Below are positions 14,778-21,010 of a stretch of DNA of 22,108 nucleotides, piece by piece; positions within the stretch are counted from its first letter, which is position 1; each line of letters begins with the position of its first letter. The notes under the pieces were generated by a model. That model ran no database searches, had not been told where the DNA came from, and saw nothing but the letters and a program-made list of their open reading frames with translations. This DNA comes from a virus. Where the stretch lies: positions 1 through 22,108 of the IMG/VR virus record IMGVR_UViG_3300045963_000097; one strand, 5' to 3'. The position numbers and the translations under genes are program-made.

Positions 14778-15341
14778 TCAGTTCAGCGCGTCCACACGGT
14801 AGCCGTGGACGGTCATGCTGCCGGTGGCAACGGTCTGCGTGAAGAACACATCCAGCGCGTTGGCCGCCGTGTTGTCGAAGCCTGTGCCGACTGCGGGTGC
14901 TCCGACGGGGACCAGCAGGCCACCATTGCCGCCCGCCGTGTTGACCGGAGCGCCGACCAGGGCCTCCGACTGGAAGTTGCCGACGCCCATGAAGTTGGTC
15001 GTCGTCGTGGCGCCCACAGCGCGGCAGGTCAGCCAGATTTCCAGCAACCACGGCACCGTGGTCTTCGCCACGATGTTCAGGTTCATCGCGCCCGAGTCGA
15101 ACACCACGATAGTCCCCGATGGGCCCATGCGGACGTCGAAGCGCGCCGTGCCGGGGGTCGTCACCGCACAACTGATCCGGCCGTGCAAGATGATCTTGAT
15201 GATCTTGCCGACATAGAAGTAGTTGTTCGGCAAGATGATTCGAGAGGCCGTCGGGATGCACGATGCAGCAGCCGCAGCGGTGAGGGTTGGGCCGTCGACG
15301 CTGCCCGCGACGATGGTTTCTTGCCAGGTCTGGATGCTCAT
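14778..15341 (-). CDS. Beta-rich virion protein (187 aa)
   Basis: The ATG at 15341 has GAGG about nine bases upstream in the short 20-base gap. The product alternates hydrophobic strands and small loops over its full length, for example ASRIILPNNYFYVGKIIKII at 32-51 and TVPWLLEIWLTCRAVGATTT at 93-112, with a final strand GSMTVHGYRVDALN. This is the character of a jelly-roll-type phage surface or tail-fibre-associated protein. The glycine-rich loop between about 138 and 150 may be flexible. Similar proteins of about 190 residues lie in head operons of related phages. No specific function can be assigned. Confidence 0.72.
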   Translation of the reverse strand: MSIQTWQETIVAGSVDGPTLTAAAAASCIPTASRIILPNNYFYVGKIIKIILHGRISCAVTTPGTARFDVRMGPSGTIVVFDSGAMNLNIVAKTTVPWLLEIWLTCRAVGATTTTNFMGVGNFQSEALVGAPVNTAGGNGGLLVPVGAPAVGTGFDNTAANALDVFFTQTVATGSMTVHGYRVDALN

Positions 15342-15361
15342 TGCGGGTTACCTCGATCTCA

Positions 15362-15778
15362 TCAAGTCGTCTGCACCGGATTCGTCAGCGGCACCGTGAA
15401 CGTGCCGCCGCCACCCGTGAACGTGCCGCCGAAGCTGCCCACCGCTACAGCCCGATTGCTCTTGCTGCTGTTGTAGATCAGCCATCCTGCGGCGCTGAAT
15501 GTGGCCGTCGCCCAGGTCGCATCGGCCCAGTCCAGAGACAGCCGACCAGAGCTGCTGGCCGTGGTGCCGGTGAGCGTCACGCCACCCGTGGTGTAGCCGG
15601 CGCCGCTGGCCACCTCGTCGGTCGCGAGGTCGCTGTAGTTGGTGGTCGCCTGCCCCAGCGTGCCGGCGCTGGACGGCTTGATCAGCGCCAGCTTGTAGGT
15701 GTCGGTCGTGAAGTGCCCGATGGTGCTGTTGACCAGCTCGCGGGTGAAGGTGTCGCAGACTGCTGTGGTGATGCTCAT
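15362..15778 (-). CDS. Conserved phage structural protein (138 aa)
   Basis: The ATG at 15778 forms an ATGA junction with the Bbp19-like gene. The protein is beta-rich and Ser/Thr/Gly-rich. It has an N-terminal strand followed by TYKLALIKPSSAGTLGQATT at 27-46, a segment with YSDLATDEVASGAGYTTGGV at 48-67, then an aromatic Trp-containing strand pair and a SNRAVAV strand near the C-terminus. These features recur in a common phage head-operon family usually labelled hypothetical or structural. No enzymatic motif is present. A minor capsid or neck role is inferred from position. Confidence 0.78.
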   Translation of the reverse strand: MSITTAVCDTFTRELVNSTIGHFTTDTYKLALIKPSSAGTLGQATTNYSDLATDEVASGAGYTTGGVTLTGTTASSSGRLSLDWADATWATATFSAAGWLIYNSSKSNRAVAVGSFGGTFTGGGGTFTVPLTNPVQTT

Positions 15779-16017
15779 GTCTCGGGTTCCTGCTCGTCAG
15801 GTGGGGGCACGTTGCCGGCCTGGTTGATCTGGCCAAGGATGAAGTCGAGCACCGCGCGCCGGCCCAGTCGGTAATCGGTTTCGCGACGGCCCTCTTCGCC
15901 TCCCTTGACGAACAAGGCGCCACCGAAGCGGCGGGTCATGTCCTCCAGGATCAGCACGCCCTCGTGATGGCCCTCGAAGACACGGGCGTACATCTCAGGC
16001 GACGTGGCCTTGCTCAC
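15775..16017 (-). CDS. Bbp19-like phage protein (80 aa)
   Basis: The start is GTG at 16017, overlapping the previous stop as GTGA, and the stop overlaps the next ATG at 15778. The sequence matches my memory of the Bbp19 family named after Bordetella phage BPP-1: YARVFEGHHEGVLILEDMTR at residues 10-29, a short Phe-Gly-Gly segment, then RRETDYRLGRRAVLDFILGQ near 44-63. The family is small, helical and encoded between portal and scaffold genes in BPP-1-like phages. Its function is not established; its constant location implies a head-assembly part. The acidic Pro-rich tail is poorly conserved in such families. Confidence 0.75.
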   Translation of the reverse strand: MSKATSPEMYARVFEGHHEGVLILEDMTRRFGGALFVKGGEEGRRETDYRLGRRAVLDFILGQINQAGNVPPPDEQEPET

Positions 16018-16373
16018 AGCAGTTCGGTGATGCTGGCGCTGTAGGTGAAGCTGGAGCCGGCCGAGTGCGTGACCTTGACGCGGTACACGTCGGGCAGCGA
16101 TGCGTTGGCAGACACGTTGGCCGTGACCACGCCGCCGGGCTGAACCTGCAGCACGTCGATGCCGGTCGTTGACCTGGCCGCCGCAGCCAGCACGGTGTAG
16201 TAGGTTCCGCTCACCGGGTCTTTCGCCTCGATGCTCAGCGTGACGGTGTCGGCGCCCGGCACAGCCGTGACGTTCAGGATGGCGATGCATCCGTGATTGC
16301 CCGGCACCTTCTTGTTGTCGTCGCCGGTCAGCGTTGCCGTGCGGACGGCTGATGCAATGCTCTGGTTGCTCAT
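16014..16373 (-). CDS. Small beta-rich virion protein (119 aa)
   Basis: The ATG at 16373 is preceded by GGAGAGCT within the end of the previous gene; a longer frame upstream would overlap that gene in full and is rejected. The sequence alternates hydrophobic strands with loops: HGCIAILNVTAVPGADTVTL, then a SIEAKDPVSGTYYTVLAAAA strand pair, and a C-terminal VYRVKVTHSAGSSFTYSASI. This is the pattern of a small immunoglobulin-like or jelly-roll phage structural domain, widespread in phage head operons. The stop overlaps the next GTG (GTGA). The copy number and virion site are unknown. Confidence 0.7.
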   Translation of the reverse strand: MSNQSIASAVRTATLTGDDNKKVPGNHGCIAILNVTAVPGADTVTLSIEAKDPVSGTYYTVLAAAARSTTGIDVLQVQPGGVVTANVSANASLPDVYRVKVTHSAGSSFTYSASITELL

Positions 16374-16375
16374 GA

Positions 16376-16702
16376 TCAGCTCTCCAAGCTCAGCTTGTAG
16401 CGGATGTCCTTCAGCGCCTGCTGAGTCACGCCGACGACACGCCACTGCTCACCGGCCACGACCGTGATGGCAGTGGCTGTCTGGTCGCTGTTGTAGGTCG
16501 TCTGGTCAGCCCATGCCGTGCCGGGCGCCGTGATCTTCTGAGTCTTGATGGTGTTCGACGCATCCAGGCCGACCGTGGTCAGCTTCATGGTCGGCGCAGA
16601 GAAGGCGGTGTTGGACGACGGCACGTCGATGACGTCCGATGCGTTTCCGCTGACCGGGTTCTGACCGGTGGCGAACGTGCCTTGAACGAGTGGACCGGGC
16701 AT
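16376..16702 (-). CDS. Small virion-type protein downstream of portal (108 aa)
   Basis: The ATG at 16702 follows an AGGAGA Shine-Dalgarno sequence that overlaps the end of the portal gene region, giving a clear start. The protein is rich in Thr, Ser, Val and Ala, with alternating strands (for example TAITVVAGEQWRVVGVTQQA near residues 76-95) and no Cys or membrane segment. It looks like a beta-structured virion component. I do not recognise a named family. Location between portal and the Bbp19-like gene suggests a head or neck component. Confidence 0.7.
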   Translation of the reverse strand: MPGPLVQGTFATGQNPVSGNASDVIDVPSSNTAFSAPTMKLTTVGLDASNTIKTQKITAPGTAWADQTTYNSDQTATAITVVAGEQWRVVGVTQQALKDIRYKLSLES

Positions 16703-16717
16703 GGTGATCTCCTGAAG

Positions 16718-18334
16718 TCAAGCGGCAGCCGCACGCGCGCCAGCAGCCTTGAACTGCTCGCCTGCGGCCATGGTCTGGATCTCTTGCTGGTGCGCCTGCT
16801 GCTGCGCCTGGGCCTGTTGCTGGGCGCGCTGCTGGCGCAGGGCCTGGACTTGCTGCAGATCCACGATGATCTTCATCGGCACGCCCTGCCCTTCGGCCAG
16901 CGTGCGCGCGATCTCGTCGAAGTCGTAGTTGTCCAGAATGTCGGGCCGCACGGGCGCAACCTGCAGCACGTAGCCCAGCGTCTGCTGGATGGCGGTGACG
17001 TCTTCGAGCTTCTGCGCTCGGGCCAGCGGGCTGATGTACTTGACGGCGAAGCCGCGGCCGGCGATGGACTGCGGCGGCTGGCCGAAGATGCCGGCGCGCA
17101 TGGCCAGCATGAAGCAGCGCACCACCAGGCCCTGCAGATACTCGGCCTGCATGCGCCCGAAGGTCGGTCCCAACTGCTGGCGGATCAGCGCAATGCGTGC
17201 GTGGATCTCAGTGGCCGTCATCGCCGGGCCATCCTGCGGCTGCAGCTGGTCGGCCATCAGCAGCTTGCGGATGCAGCCCTGCAGTTGCGCGATGCGCTCG
17301 TCAGCCAGTTGGAAGTTGGCACCCGTGGTCAGCGCCTTCATGCTGTCCACGCTGTTGGCCACGATGACCTTGCGCGCGCCGACCTTGATCGTGCGCGGGT
17401 TCAGCACACCGTCGTCTTCGGCGATCCACATGCCGCCGATGGCAATGTCGGCGCTGGCCAGGTCCATGCGCTTCAGCTCGTTGAGCATGCGGCAGTCGGG
17501 CAGCGCATCGAACATCGGGCCGACTGCGTAGGCGCTGTCCGGTATCAGGCTCCAGCGCGGGCAGATCACGGGCATTTCTTCGTAGCCAGACTCCAGCACG
17601 ATGGACTGCTGCTGCAGCTCCAGATGCACCGAAGCAATCGGCATGTTCTTGGACATGCGGGCGCCGGCTGCATGCGGTGTGCGCGGGAATATGCAGTGCA
17701 CCATCTCGACCGTGTGGTCAGGCTCGGTGATGGCCTTGGCCTGCACCACACCACTGACCGTGCCGCCGCGCGCTTCGGCGAACGACACAGCCTGGGCAGC
17801 CGTCAGCGTGTAGGTTCGGAACACCGTGTCGATGACGCCGTCAGCCCTGGTGCTGGCGAAGTAGCACTGAGCGATGGGCCACGAGTCGAACACCAGACCG
17901 CCATGGTCATGGTCCACGTCGACGTGCATACAGAACCAGCCGGCGGCCACCACGTCGAGCATCGAGTCCAGGGCCTCGCTGTCGAAGTTGGCGTTGTGGA
18001 TCTCCTGGTGCAACTGGTCGGCCGCGTTGTCCAACCAGGTCTTGGCGCCATCGTCGGCGCCGTACACGTCAAGGTTGAACCAGCGCGCATTGGCGGGCGT
18101 CATGCCGGCCTGAAGGCTGCTGGCCAGGATGCGGCCAGCGTCGGTTGCCGTGCTGTCCACCAGCCGGGCCTTGCGGTCCAGCGCGCTCTGCGCCGTCAGC
18201 GTGTTGGACTGCAGGCCGCTGCCCCGGATCGGGAAACTGTGGTCGAAGCAGTCACGCCAGACGAACTCATGCGGCTGGCGCAGGCTCTTGAGCTTGCTCA
18301 GCCGGCGAACGAGGGCGGGCGCTTCAGCAGCCAT
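16718..18334 (-). CDS. Portal / head-to-tail connector protein (T7 gp8-like, 538 aa)
   Basis: The product matches the head-to-tail connecting family of short-tailed phages in length (T7 gp8 is about 536 residues) and in sequence character. It has an N-terminal helical region with SLRQPHEFVWRDCFDHSFP at residues 17-35, a central body with DVVAAGWFCMHVDVDHDHGG near 128-147, and a Gln-rich helical C-terminus (QRAQQQAQAQQQAHQQEIQ) typical of the barrel/crown. Twelve copies would form the ring at the capsid vertex through which DNA is packaged and ejected. The ATG shares a base with the preceding stop. No terminase gene adjoins it on either side, unlike many phages. Confidence 0.93.
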   Translation of the reverse strand: MAAEAPALVRRLSKLKSLRQPHEFVWRDCFDHSFPIRGSGLQSNTLTAQSALDRKARLVDSTATDAGRILASSLQAGMTPANARWFNLDVYGADDGAKTWLDNAADQLHQEIHNANFDSEALDSMLDVVAAGWFCMHVDVDHDHGGLVFDSWPIAQCYFASTRADGVIDTVFRTYTLTAAQAVSFAEARGGTVSGVVQAKAITEPDHTVEMVHCIFPRTPHAAGARMSKNMPIASVHLELQQQSIVLESGYEEMPVICPRWSLIPDSAYAVGPMFDALPDCRMLNELKRMDLASADIAIGGMWIAEDDGVLNPRTIKVGARKVIVANSVDSMKALTTGANFQLADERIAQLQGCIRKLLMADQLQPQDGPAMTATEIHARIALIRQQLGPTFGRMQAEYLQGLVVRCFMLAMRAGIFGQPPQSIAGRGFAVKYISPLARAQKLEDVTAIQQTLGYVLQVAPVRPDILDNYDFDEIARTLAEGQGVPMKIIVDLQQVQALRQQRAQQQAQAQQQAHQQEIQTMAAGEQFKAAGARAAAA

Positions 18335-18693
18335 CAGCGACCACCACTGACGACTGGGGCTCCGCCGCCCAGCACAGACACGGTGGGCTGCACGCCGGCC
18401 TGGCGCTGCGCCGTCGAGGCTCCTGCAGCCAGCACGTTCTTCGTGCCGTCGCCGCTGCCAAGCGCCAGCGTGTTGGCCTGGTAGGCACGCTTCTGGCCGA
18501 CGCGCATGGCGTTCGCTGCCACCGCTGCACCGGTCTGCGCTTCAGCCGTGGCTCGTGCGTCGCTGGCCATCTGGTTGTTGATGGCGTCCGTCTGGGCGTG
18601 GCCTGCCTTGCGGGCCGTATCGGCGCTGCTGACGGTCGCAGCCGTCACACCAACGATGGCGGCCCAGCCCAGCGCGGTGATGCCAGCGCTCAT
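18334..18693 (-). CDS. Ala-rich small phage protein upstream of portal (119 aa)
   Basis: The ATG at 18693 forms ATGA with the cupin-like gene's stop, and its own TGA shares one base with the portal ATG (TGATG). The N-terminus is a short hydrophobic segment (GWAAIVGVTAATVSSA, residues 8-23), then a long Ala/Gln-rich helix that contains ADTARKAGHAQTDAINNQMA. The end is Gly/Val-rich. The composition resembles small internal virion or core proteins of T7-like phages and recalls the 172-residue protein at 6819-7337, although I see no clear alignment between them. Function is unknown; a virion-associated role is inference from position. Confidence 0.65.
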   Translation of the reverse strand: MSAGITALGWAAIVGVTAATVSSADTARKAGHAQTDAINNQMASDARATAEAQTGAAVAANAMRVGQKRAYQANTLALGSGDGTKNVLAAGASTAQRQAGVQPTVSVLGGGAPVVSGGR

Positions 18694-19172
18694 TGCAGCG
18701 CCTCCACCGTCTGGGCGCGCAGCGTCGGCATGCGCCTGGACTGCAGCATGCTGGCGTCGTCGAGCAGCCGATCCTCCAGCGTCGTGATGTCGCGGCAGTT
18801 GTCTGGGTTGGTGTGCACCGTCGTCCAGTGTGTGTCGGCGTGCGCCAGACCCACGCGCTTGGCTCCGGGCTGCGATGCCATGACTGCAAATCCGGTGAGT
18901 CGCTTCATGCCGGCCTCCGTCCACACCGTGATGTCGCCGCTGGCGATGTTCAGGTGCTCGGTCTTGTGGACTGCACCGGTCAGCAGCGTCCCGGCCTTGA
19001 TCAGGATCGAGCGCGCCACCAGGCCATCGGCGAAGTGGTGCCAGGTCGGCAGCTCGACTTCGCCCACCTCGGCACCCAGCGTCAGCATGTAGGCCTCCAG
19101 GCGCTCGATCTGCTCGCGCGTCGGCGTGGCCGGCAGCAGTGCCGTGCAGTCGATATCGGCCAGGTCAGCCAC
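18690..19172 (-). CDS. Cupin-like conserved phage protein (160 aa)
   Basis: The start is GTG at 19172, one base after the preceding stop. The core is cupin-like: a strand with HHF at 45-47, GTLLTGAVHKTEHLNI at 61-76 giving His69 and His73, then PGAKRVGLAHADTHWTTVH at 102-120 giving His111 and His115. These could place metal-binding or structural histidines in a beta barrel. Similar single-cupin proteins occur beside portal genes in several short-tailed phages of Proteobacteria, where their job is not established. The last ~35 residues are helical and basic. Its stop overlaps the next ATG (ATGA). Fold inference is good; function is unknown. Confidence 0.72.
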   Translation of the reverse strand: MADLADIDCTALLPATPTREQIERLEAYMLTLGAEVGEVELPTWHHFADGLVARSILIKAGTLLTGAVHKTEHLNIASGDITVWTEAGMKRLTGFAVMASQPGAKRVGLAHADTHWTTVHTNPDNCRDITTLEDRLLDDASMLQSRRMPTLRAQTVEALQ

Positions 19173-19173
19173 G

Positions 19174-19479
19174 TCAGGCCGGCACGTAGTAGCCGTCAGA
19201 GCACAGCACCGGGCGCGTGACGCCAGCAGCCTGGGCTTCGGCTGATGTCTTAGCAGCCCAGTTCTCGCCGATCAGGCGCGGGCCGGTGTTCGTCTGGACC
19301 GCGGCGCTCGGCACCGTCTGCACAGCGCGCAACTTCTCGTTGGCATCCTGCAGTGCAGCATTCAGTTGGGCGACCGTGGTCTCCAGCTCGGCGATGCGCG
19401 CGTCCTTAGGATCGACGGGCGTGTCGTCAGCGGCCGGCGCTTCAACGGCGCCTGGGATCTGAATATCGAAGTCGGGCAT
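19174..19479 (-). CDS. Small coiled-coil phage protein (101 aa)
   Basis: The ATG at 19479 is preceded by AAGGAG at good spacing, so I prefer it over an ATG-type start ten codons upstream. An acidic N-terminus is followed by a heptad-like helix (roughly residues 26-57, with ARIAELETTVAQLNAALQDA), then a short C-terminal domain ending GYYVPA. The C-terminal pattern PRLIGENWAAKTSAEAQAAG with a Cys-Ser-Asp-Gly-Tyr-Tyr ending resembles small conserved proteins found near head genes in phages. A role as an assembly or chaperone-like factor is possible but not shown. The gene begins after a 62-base gap and ends one base before the next GTG. Confidence 0.65.
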   Translation of the reverse strand: MPDFDIQIPGAVEAPAADDTPVDPKDARIAELETTVAQLNAALQDANEKLRAVQTVPSAAVQTNTGPRLIGENWAAKTSAEAQAAGVTRPVLCSDGYYVPA

Positions 19480-19541
19480 GAAGCGGGCTCCTTGTGTAAG
19501 CCGCCGCATGCTGGCGCTGGTGCCCTGGCGCTTTCAAGCCA

Positions 19542-19838
19542 TCAGGTGTAGCTGCTGGCGTTCTTTCCCCGGTGCACGCTGGCGATCCGTTCGACCGGAA
19601 CATAGGCCGCCGGCTTGCCGCTCAGCCGCATCCAAACCGCGATCAGGCGCTGGCCGTCGCTGTGCCGGGGCTCTGTGCCGTCGAGCATGTTGCGTACGGC
19701 GCCGCGGCTGAGCTGCAGGTACACGGCCAGCTTTGGCGTGCCGGCCGGCGTGCGGACATCAGGGAAGGCGAAGTCGTACTCGCCGATCAGCCACGCGATG
19801 TCGCTGAGCAGGCGGGGCCAATCGACGCGGGTCGTCAT
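19542..19838 (-). CDS. Putative HTH DNA-binding regulator (98 aa)
   Basis: The ATG at 19838 is chosen because the preceding 12-codon frame ends on it; the same frame stays open upstream, including a GTG near 19886, so a longer N-terminus is possible. Residues ~35-55 (PKLAVYLQLSRGAVRNMLDG) look like a Cro/C1-type or YdaS-like helix-turn-helix: helix, Leu-Ser turn, then a helix ending before a Gly. The N-terminal Trp/Leu-rich helix and the C-terminal basic segment fit a small phage regulator. Together with the LuxR-type protein it forms a regulator pair ahead of the structural genes. The HTH call is moderate; its target is unknown. Confidence 0.65.
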   Translation of the reverse strand: MTTRVDWPRLLSDIAWLIGEYDFAFPDVRTPAGTPKLAVYLQLSRGAVRNMLDGTEPRHSDGQRLIAVWMRLSGKPAAYVPVERIASVHRGKNASSYT

Positions 19839-19873
19839 GGGCAAACGCGCGCGCGGGTGTCGTCGTGAGTCAT
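19835..19873 (-). CDS. 12-codon mini-ORF bridging two genes
   Basis: The ATG at 19873 overlaps the stop of the 50-residue gene (ATGA), and the TGA at 19837-19835 overlaps the ATG of the next regulator gene at 19838 (again ATGA). The peptide reads MTHDDTRARVCP. Neither its own start nor the following ATG has an obvious Shine-Dalgarno sequence, so it may serve to pass ribosomes to the regulator gene rather than to make a useful peptide. Chance cannot be excluded for so short a frame. Confidence 0.35.
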   Translation of the reverse strand: MTHDDTRARVCP

Positions 19874-20022
19874 GGGCGGACCTCACACACCCGCCAGACC
19901 ACCGTGCCCAGCGTGAACTGCTCACCCACCGCAACAGTGAACGGCGCTAGCTGCGGCCCGGTGTAGACCAGCGTCATGCTGTTCCACCGGCCACGGCCGC
20001 AGGGCTTGCAGATCACGCTCAT
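19870..20022 (-). CDS. Small Cys-containing hypothetical protein (50 aa)
   Basis: This short gene has its ATG at 20022 overlapping the LuxR-type gene's stop as ATGA, and ends with TGA at 19872-19870. The N-terminus has a Cys-Lys-Pro-Cys pair (residues 5 and 8) followed by a basic stretch, and a third Cys at 46 near the C-terminus after VVWRV. The middle alternates like beta strands. This could be a tiny zinc-ribbon-like or beta-barrel protein, although only three Cys are present. I do not recognise the family. Exact junctions on both sides are the best evidence that it is translated. Confidence 0.65.
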   Translation of the reverse strand: MSVICKPCGRGRWNSMTLVYTGPQLAPFTVAVGEQFTLGTVVWRVCEVRP

Positions 20023-20246
20023 ACCCACCCCGCTTTAGTTGCGATCACCGCAGCCGACACACGAGTCCGAACGCCCAGCCGGTCGAAAATCTTCTTCAGA
20101 TACCCGTTGACCGTGCTGCGCGTGATGCCTAGGCACACGCCGATCTGCTCGTCCTGCCGGCCCTGCGCCATACAGACCAGCACTTCGCGCTCGCGGTGCG
20201 TCAGCGCGGCCAGGGCCGTGCGGTCGGTGTCGGTGAGCGATATCAC
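20019..20246 (-). CDS. Stand-alone LuxR/GerE-type HTH transcriptional regulator (75 aa)
   Basis: The start is GTG at 20246, overlapping the nuclease stop as GTGA. Nearly the whole protein is one GerE domain: LTHREREVLVCMAQG at residues 15-29, a recognition region GITRSTVNGYLKKIFDRLGV at 40-59, and a C-terminal helix rich in Ala/Val. No receiver or autoinducer-binding domain precedes it, so it is a bare DNA-binding effector domain. By family it binds DNA as a dimer and can activate or repress. Its place between replication genes and the virion genes makes a role in the early-to-late switch plausible, but that is inference. Its stop overlaps the next ATG at 20022. Confidence 0.9.
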   Translation of the reverse strand: MISLTDTDRTALAALTHREREVLVCMAQGRQDEQIGVCLGITRSTVNGYLKKIFDRLGVRTRVSAAVIATKAGWV

Positions 20247-20542
20247 AGCGCAGCCTCCTCACCCATCGCAGCCAGAACACGCAGCGCGCCCTCGATGTCT
20301 GTCACCGTGGCAACCGTCCCGCCGTTCCAGTCGAGCATGAAGTCCTTCTGCAGCTGCGTGTGTCCTGCAGCCTTCGGTGTGCGCTTGCCGGTCAGCGTCT
20401 TGACCTCCATCAATGCGGTCTTGCCGGCGTGGCCGACAAGCAGGTCAACGGGCAAACCGATGATCCAGACGCTGGCGCCGGCATTGCGTAGTGCCGCGAC
20501 GATCTCGGCCTGGTTCGCGTCGACTCGGGCGGCGTATCTCAT
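20243..20542 (-). CDS. PD-(D/E)XK nuclease-like protein (VRR-NUC/Hjc-type), 99 aa
   Basis: The start ATG at 20542 shares an ATGA junction with the previous gene. The sequence carries a PD-(D/E)XK-like core: an early Glu at residue 13, Pro-Val-Asp at 31-33 following a hydrophobic strand, then MEVKT at 45-49 giving Glu46 and Lys48. A conserved-looking Gln region GHTQLQK follows at 60-66. The length of about 100 residues suits minimal VRR-NUC or archaeal-Hjc-like nucleases that phages carry near replication genes. By family it would cut branched or damaged DNA using metal ions. Pro-Val-Asp instead of Pro-Asp is a common variant. The fold assignment is fairly secure; the exact substrate is not known from sequence. 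Confidence 0.72.
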   Translation of the reverse strand: MRYAARVDANQAEIVAALRNAGASVWIIGLPVDLLVGHAGKTALMEVKTLTGKRTPKAAGHTQLQKDFMLDWNGGTVATVTDIEGALRVLAAMGEEAAL

Positions 20543-20748
20543 GCGGCCTCCGTGACATCCACCGGCCTGGCGCTAGCCCAACTAGCAGCCCACTCCAGCG
20601 CCTCCGCCGTCGCGCCCTTGACCCAGCGCTCGTCCTTCATCAGCTTCTTCGCATGCAGCCTGCAGCGCTCGTGCATGTCAGCCAGGACGCGGGCTGCGGA
20701 GGGGTGGATGTCGGCGCCGAAGACGGGTTCGAGGTCGGGTGCTTTCAT
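20539..20748 (-). CDS. Hypothetical phage protein (69 aa)
   Basis: The chosen ATG at 20748 overlaps the preceding stop as ATGA, and the gene's own TGA overlaps the next ATG at 20542 in the same way. An ATG-like start further upstream would overlap the previous gene more. The protein is mixed charged and helical, with the run ARVLADMHERCRLHAKKLMK near the middle and Trp residues in EWAASWAS. No catalytic motif, membrane segment or Cys pair is evident and I do not recognise the family. Tight coupling between a helicase region and a nuclease-like gene suggests a small accessory protein of DNA metabolism, which is inference only. Confidence 0.6.
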   Translation of the reverse strand: MKAPDLEPVFGADIHPSAARVLADMHERCRLHAKKLMKDERWVKGATAEALEWAASWASARPVDVTEAA

Positions 20749-20975
20749 GCCTTCGCTCCTGCGGCCCAAGCCGCGAATCTCGGGTCCTTGGAAATCCTCG
20801 CCTTGAAGGCTTCATTCGGGTCAGATGTAACTGAAACGGCACAAACGGCACAAGGCACAGAACGGCACAAACGGCACGGCACAGTGCCGTTTTGCCCCCC
20901 GCGCGCGAGTGCCGTTGTGCCGTTTTCGGCGGTTTCTGTGCCGTTTTGGGGTTGTTTTTGGTCAAAACGGCACAT
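20745..20975 (-). CDS. Small hypothetical protein encoded across the octamer cluster (76 aa)
   Basis: The ATG at 20975 lies two bases after the helicase stop. The TGA at 20747-20745 overlaps the next ATG as ATGA, which supports translation of this frame. The N-terminal ~48 residues are low-complexity and follow from the DNA repeats: three NGT triplets, then Cys-Arg/Cys-Ala-Val runs. Only the last ~28 residues (SVTSDPNEAFKARISKDPRF and a short Ala-rich tail) look like ordinary protein. The true start could be an internal GTG, leaving a very short product and a largely non-coding repeat region. I recognise no family. Function is unknown; position next to a helicase suggests an early replication gene or simply a leader carrying binding sites. 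Confidence 0.5.
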   Translation of the reverse strand: MCRFDQKQPQNGTETAENGTTALARGGQNGTVPCRLCRSVPCAVCAVSVTSDPNEAFKARISKDPRFAAWAAGAKA

Positions 20976-21010
20976 GGTCAAAAGTCCTTCAGCACGATGA
21001 CTGTGCCGTT
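20835..21010. repeat. Cluster of ten AACGGCAC octamers in both orientations (iteron-like)
   Basis: Exact AACGGCAC starts at 20835, 20844, 20861, 20870 and 20966. The reverse complement GTGCCGTT starts at 20884, 20909, 20917, 20938 and 21003. A copy lacking one base is at 20852. The first four lie head-to-tail with a 9-base step inside each pair, the next four point the other way, and one further copy of each orientation flanks them on the helicase side. At the switch, 20876-20890 forms a palindrome ACGGCAC-A-GTGCCGT. The side next to the helicase gene contains T/A tracts unusual for this GC-rich sequence. The arrangement resembles iterons of a replication origin or a multi-site operator; the function is inference. 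Confidence 0.85.

Noticed and set aside
15775-16017. Diversity-generating retroelement, prompted by the BPP-1-like gene
   Set aside because: No reverse transcriptase, template repeat or variable repeat pair is seen in the window; only the head gene likeness is shared.
19480-19541. Promoter or terminator in the 62-base gap before the coiled-coil gene
   Set aside because: A TTGAAA resembles a -35 box but no -10 partner is present at usual spacing, and hairpin pairing is weak; only the AAGGAG ribosome site is supported.
20678-20965. Alternative 95-codon minus frame over the octamer cluster
   Set aside because: It runs through the following gene in a different frame, with no fitting junction; the frame ending at 20745 has an ATGA link to the next gene.
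20835-21010. CRISPR array
   Set aside because: Units are only eight bases, occur in both orientations and lack regular unique spacers of 25-40 bases.
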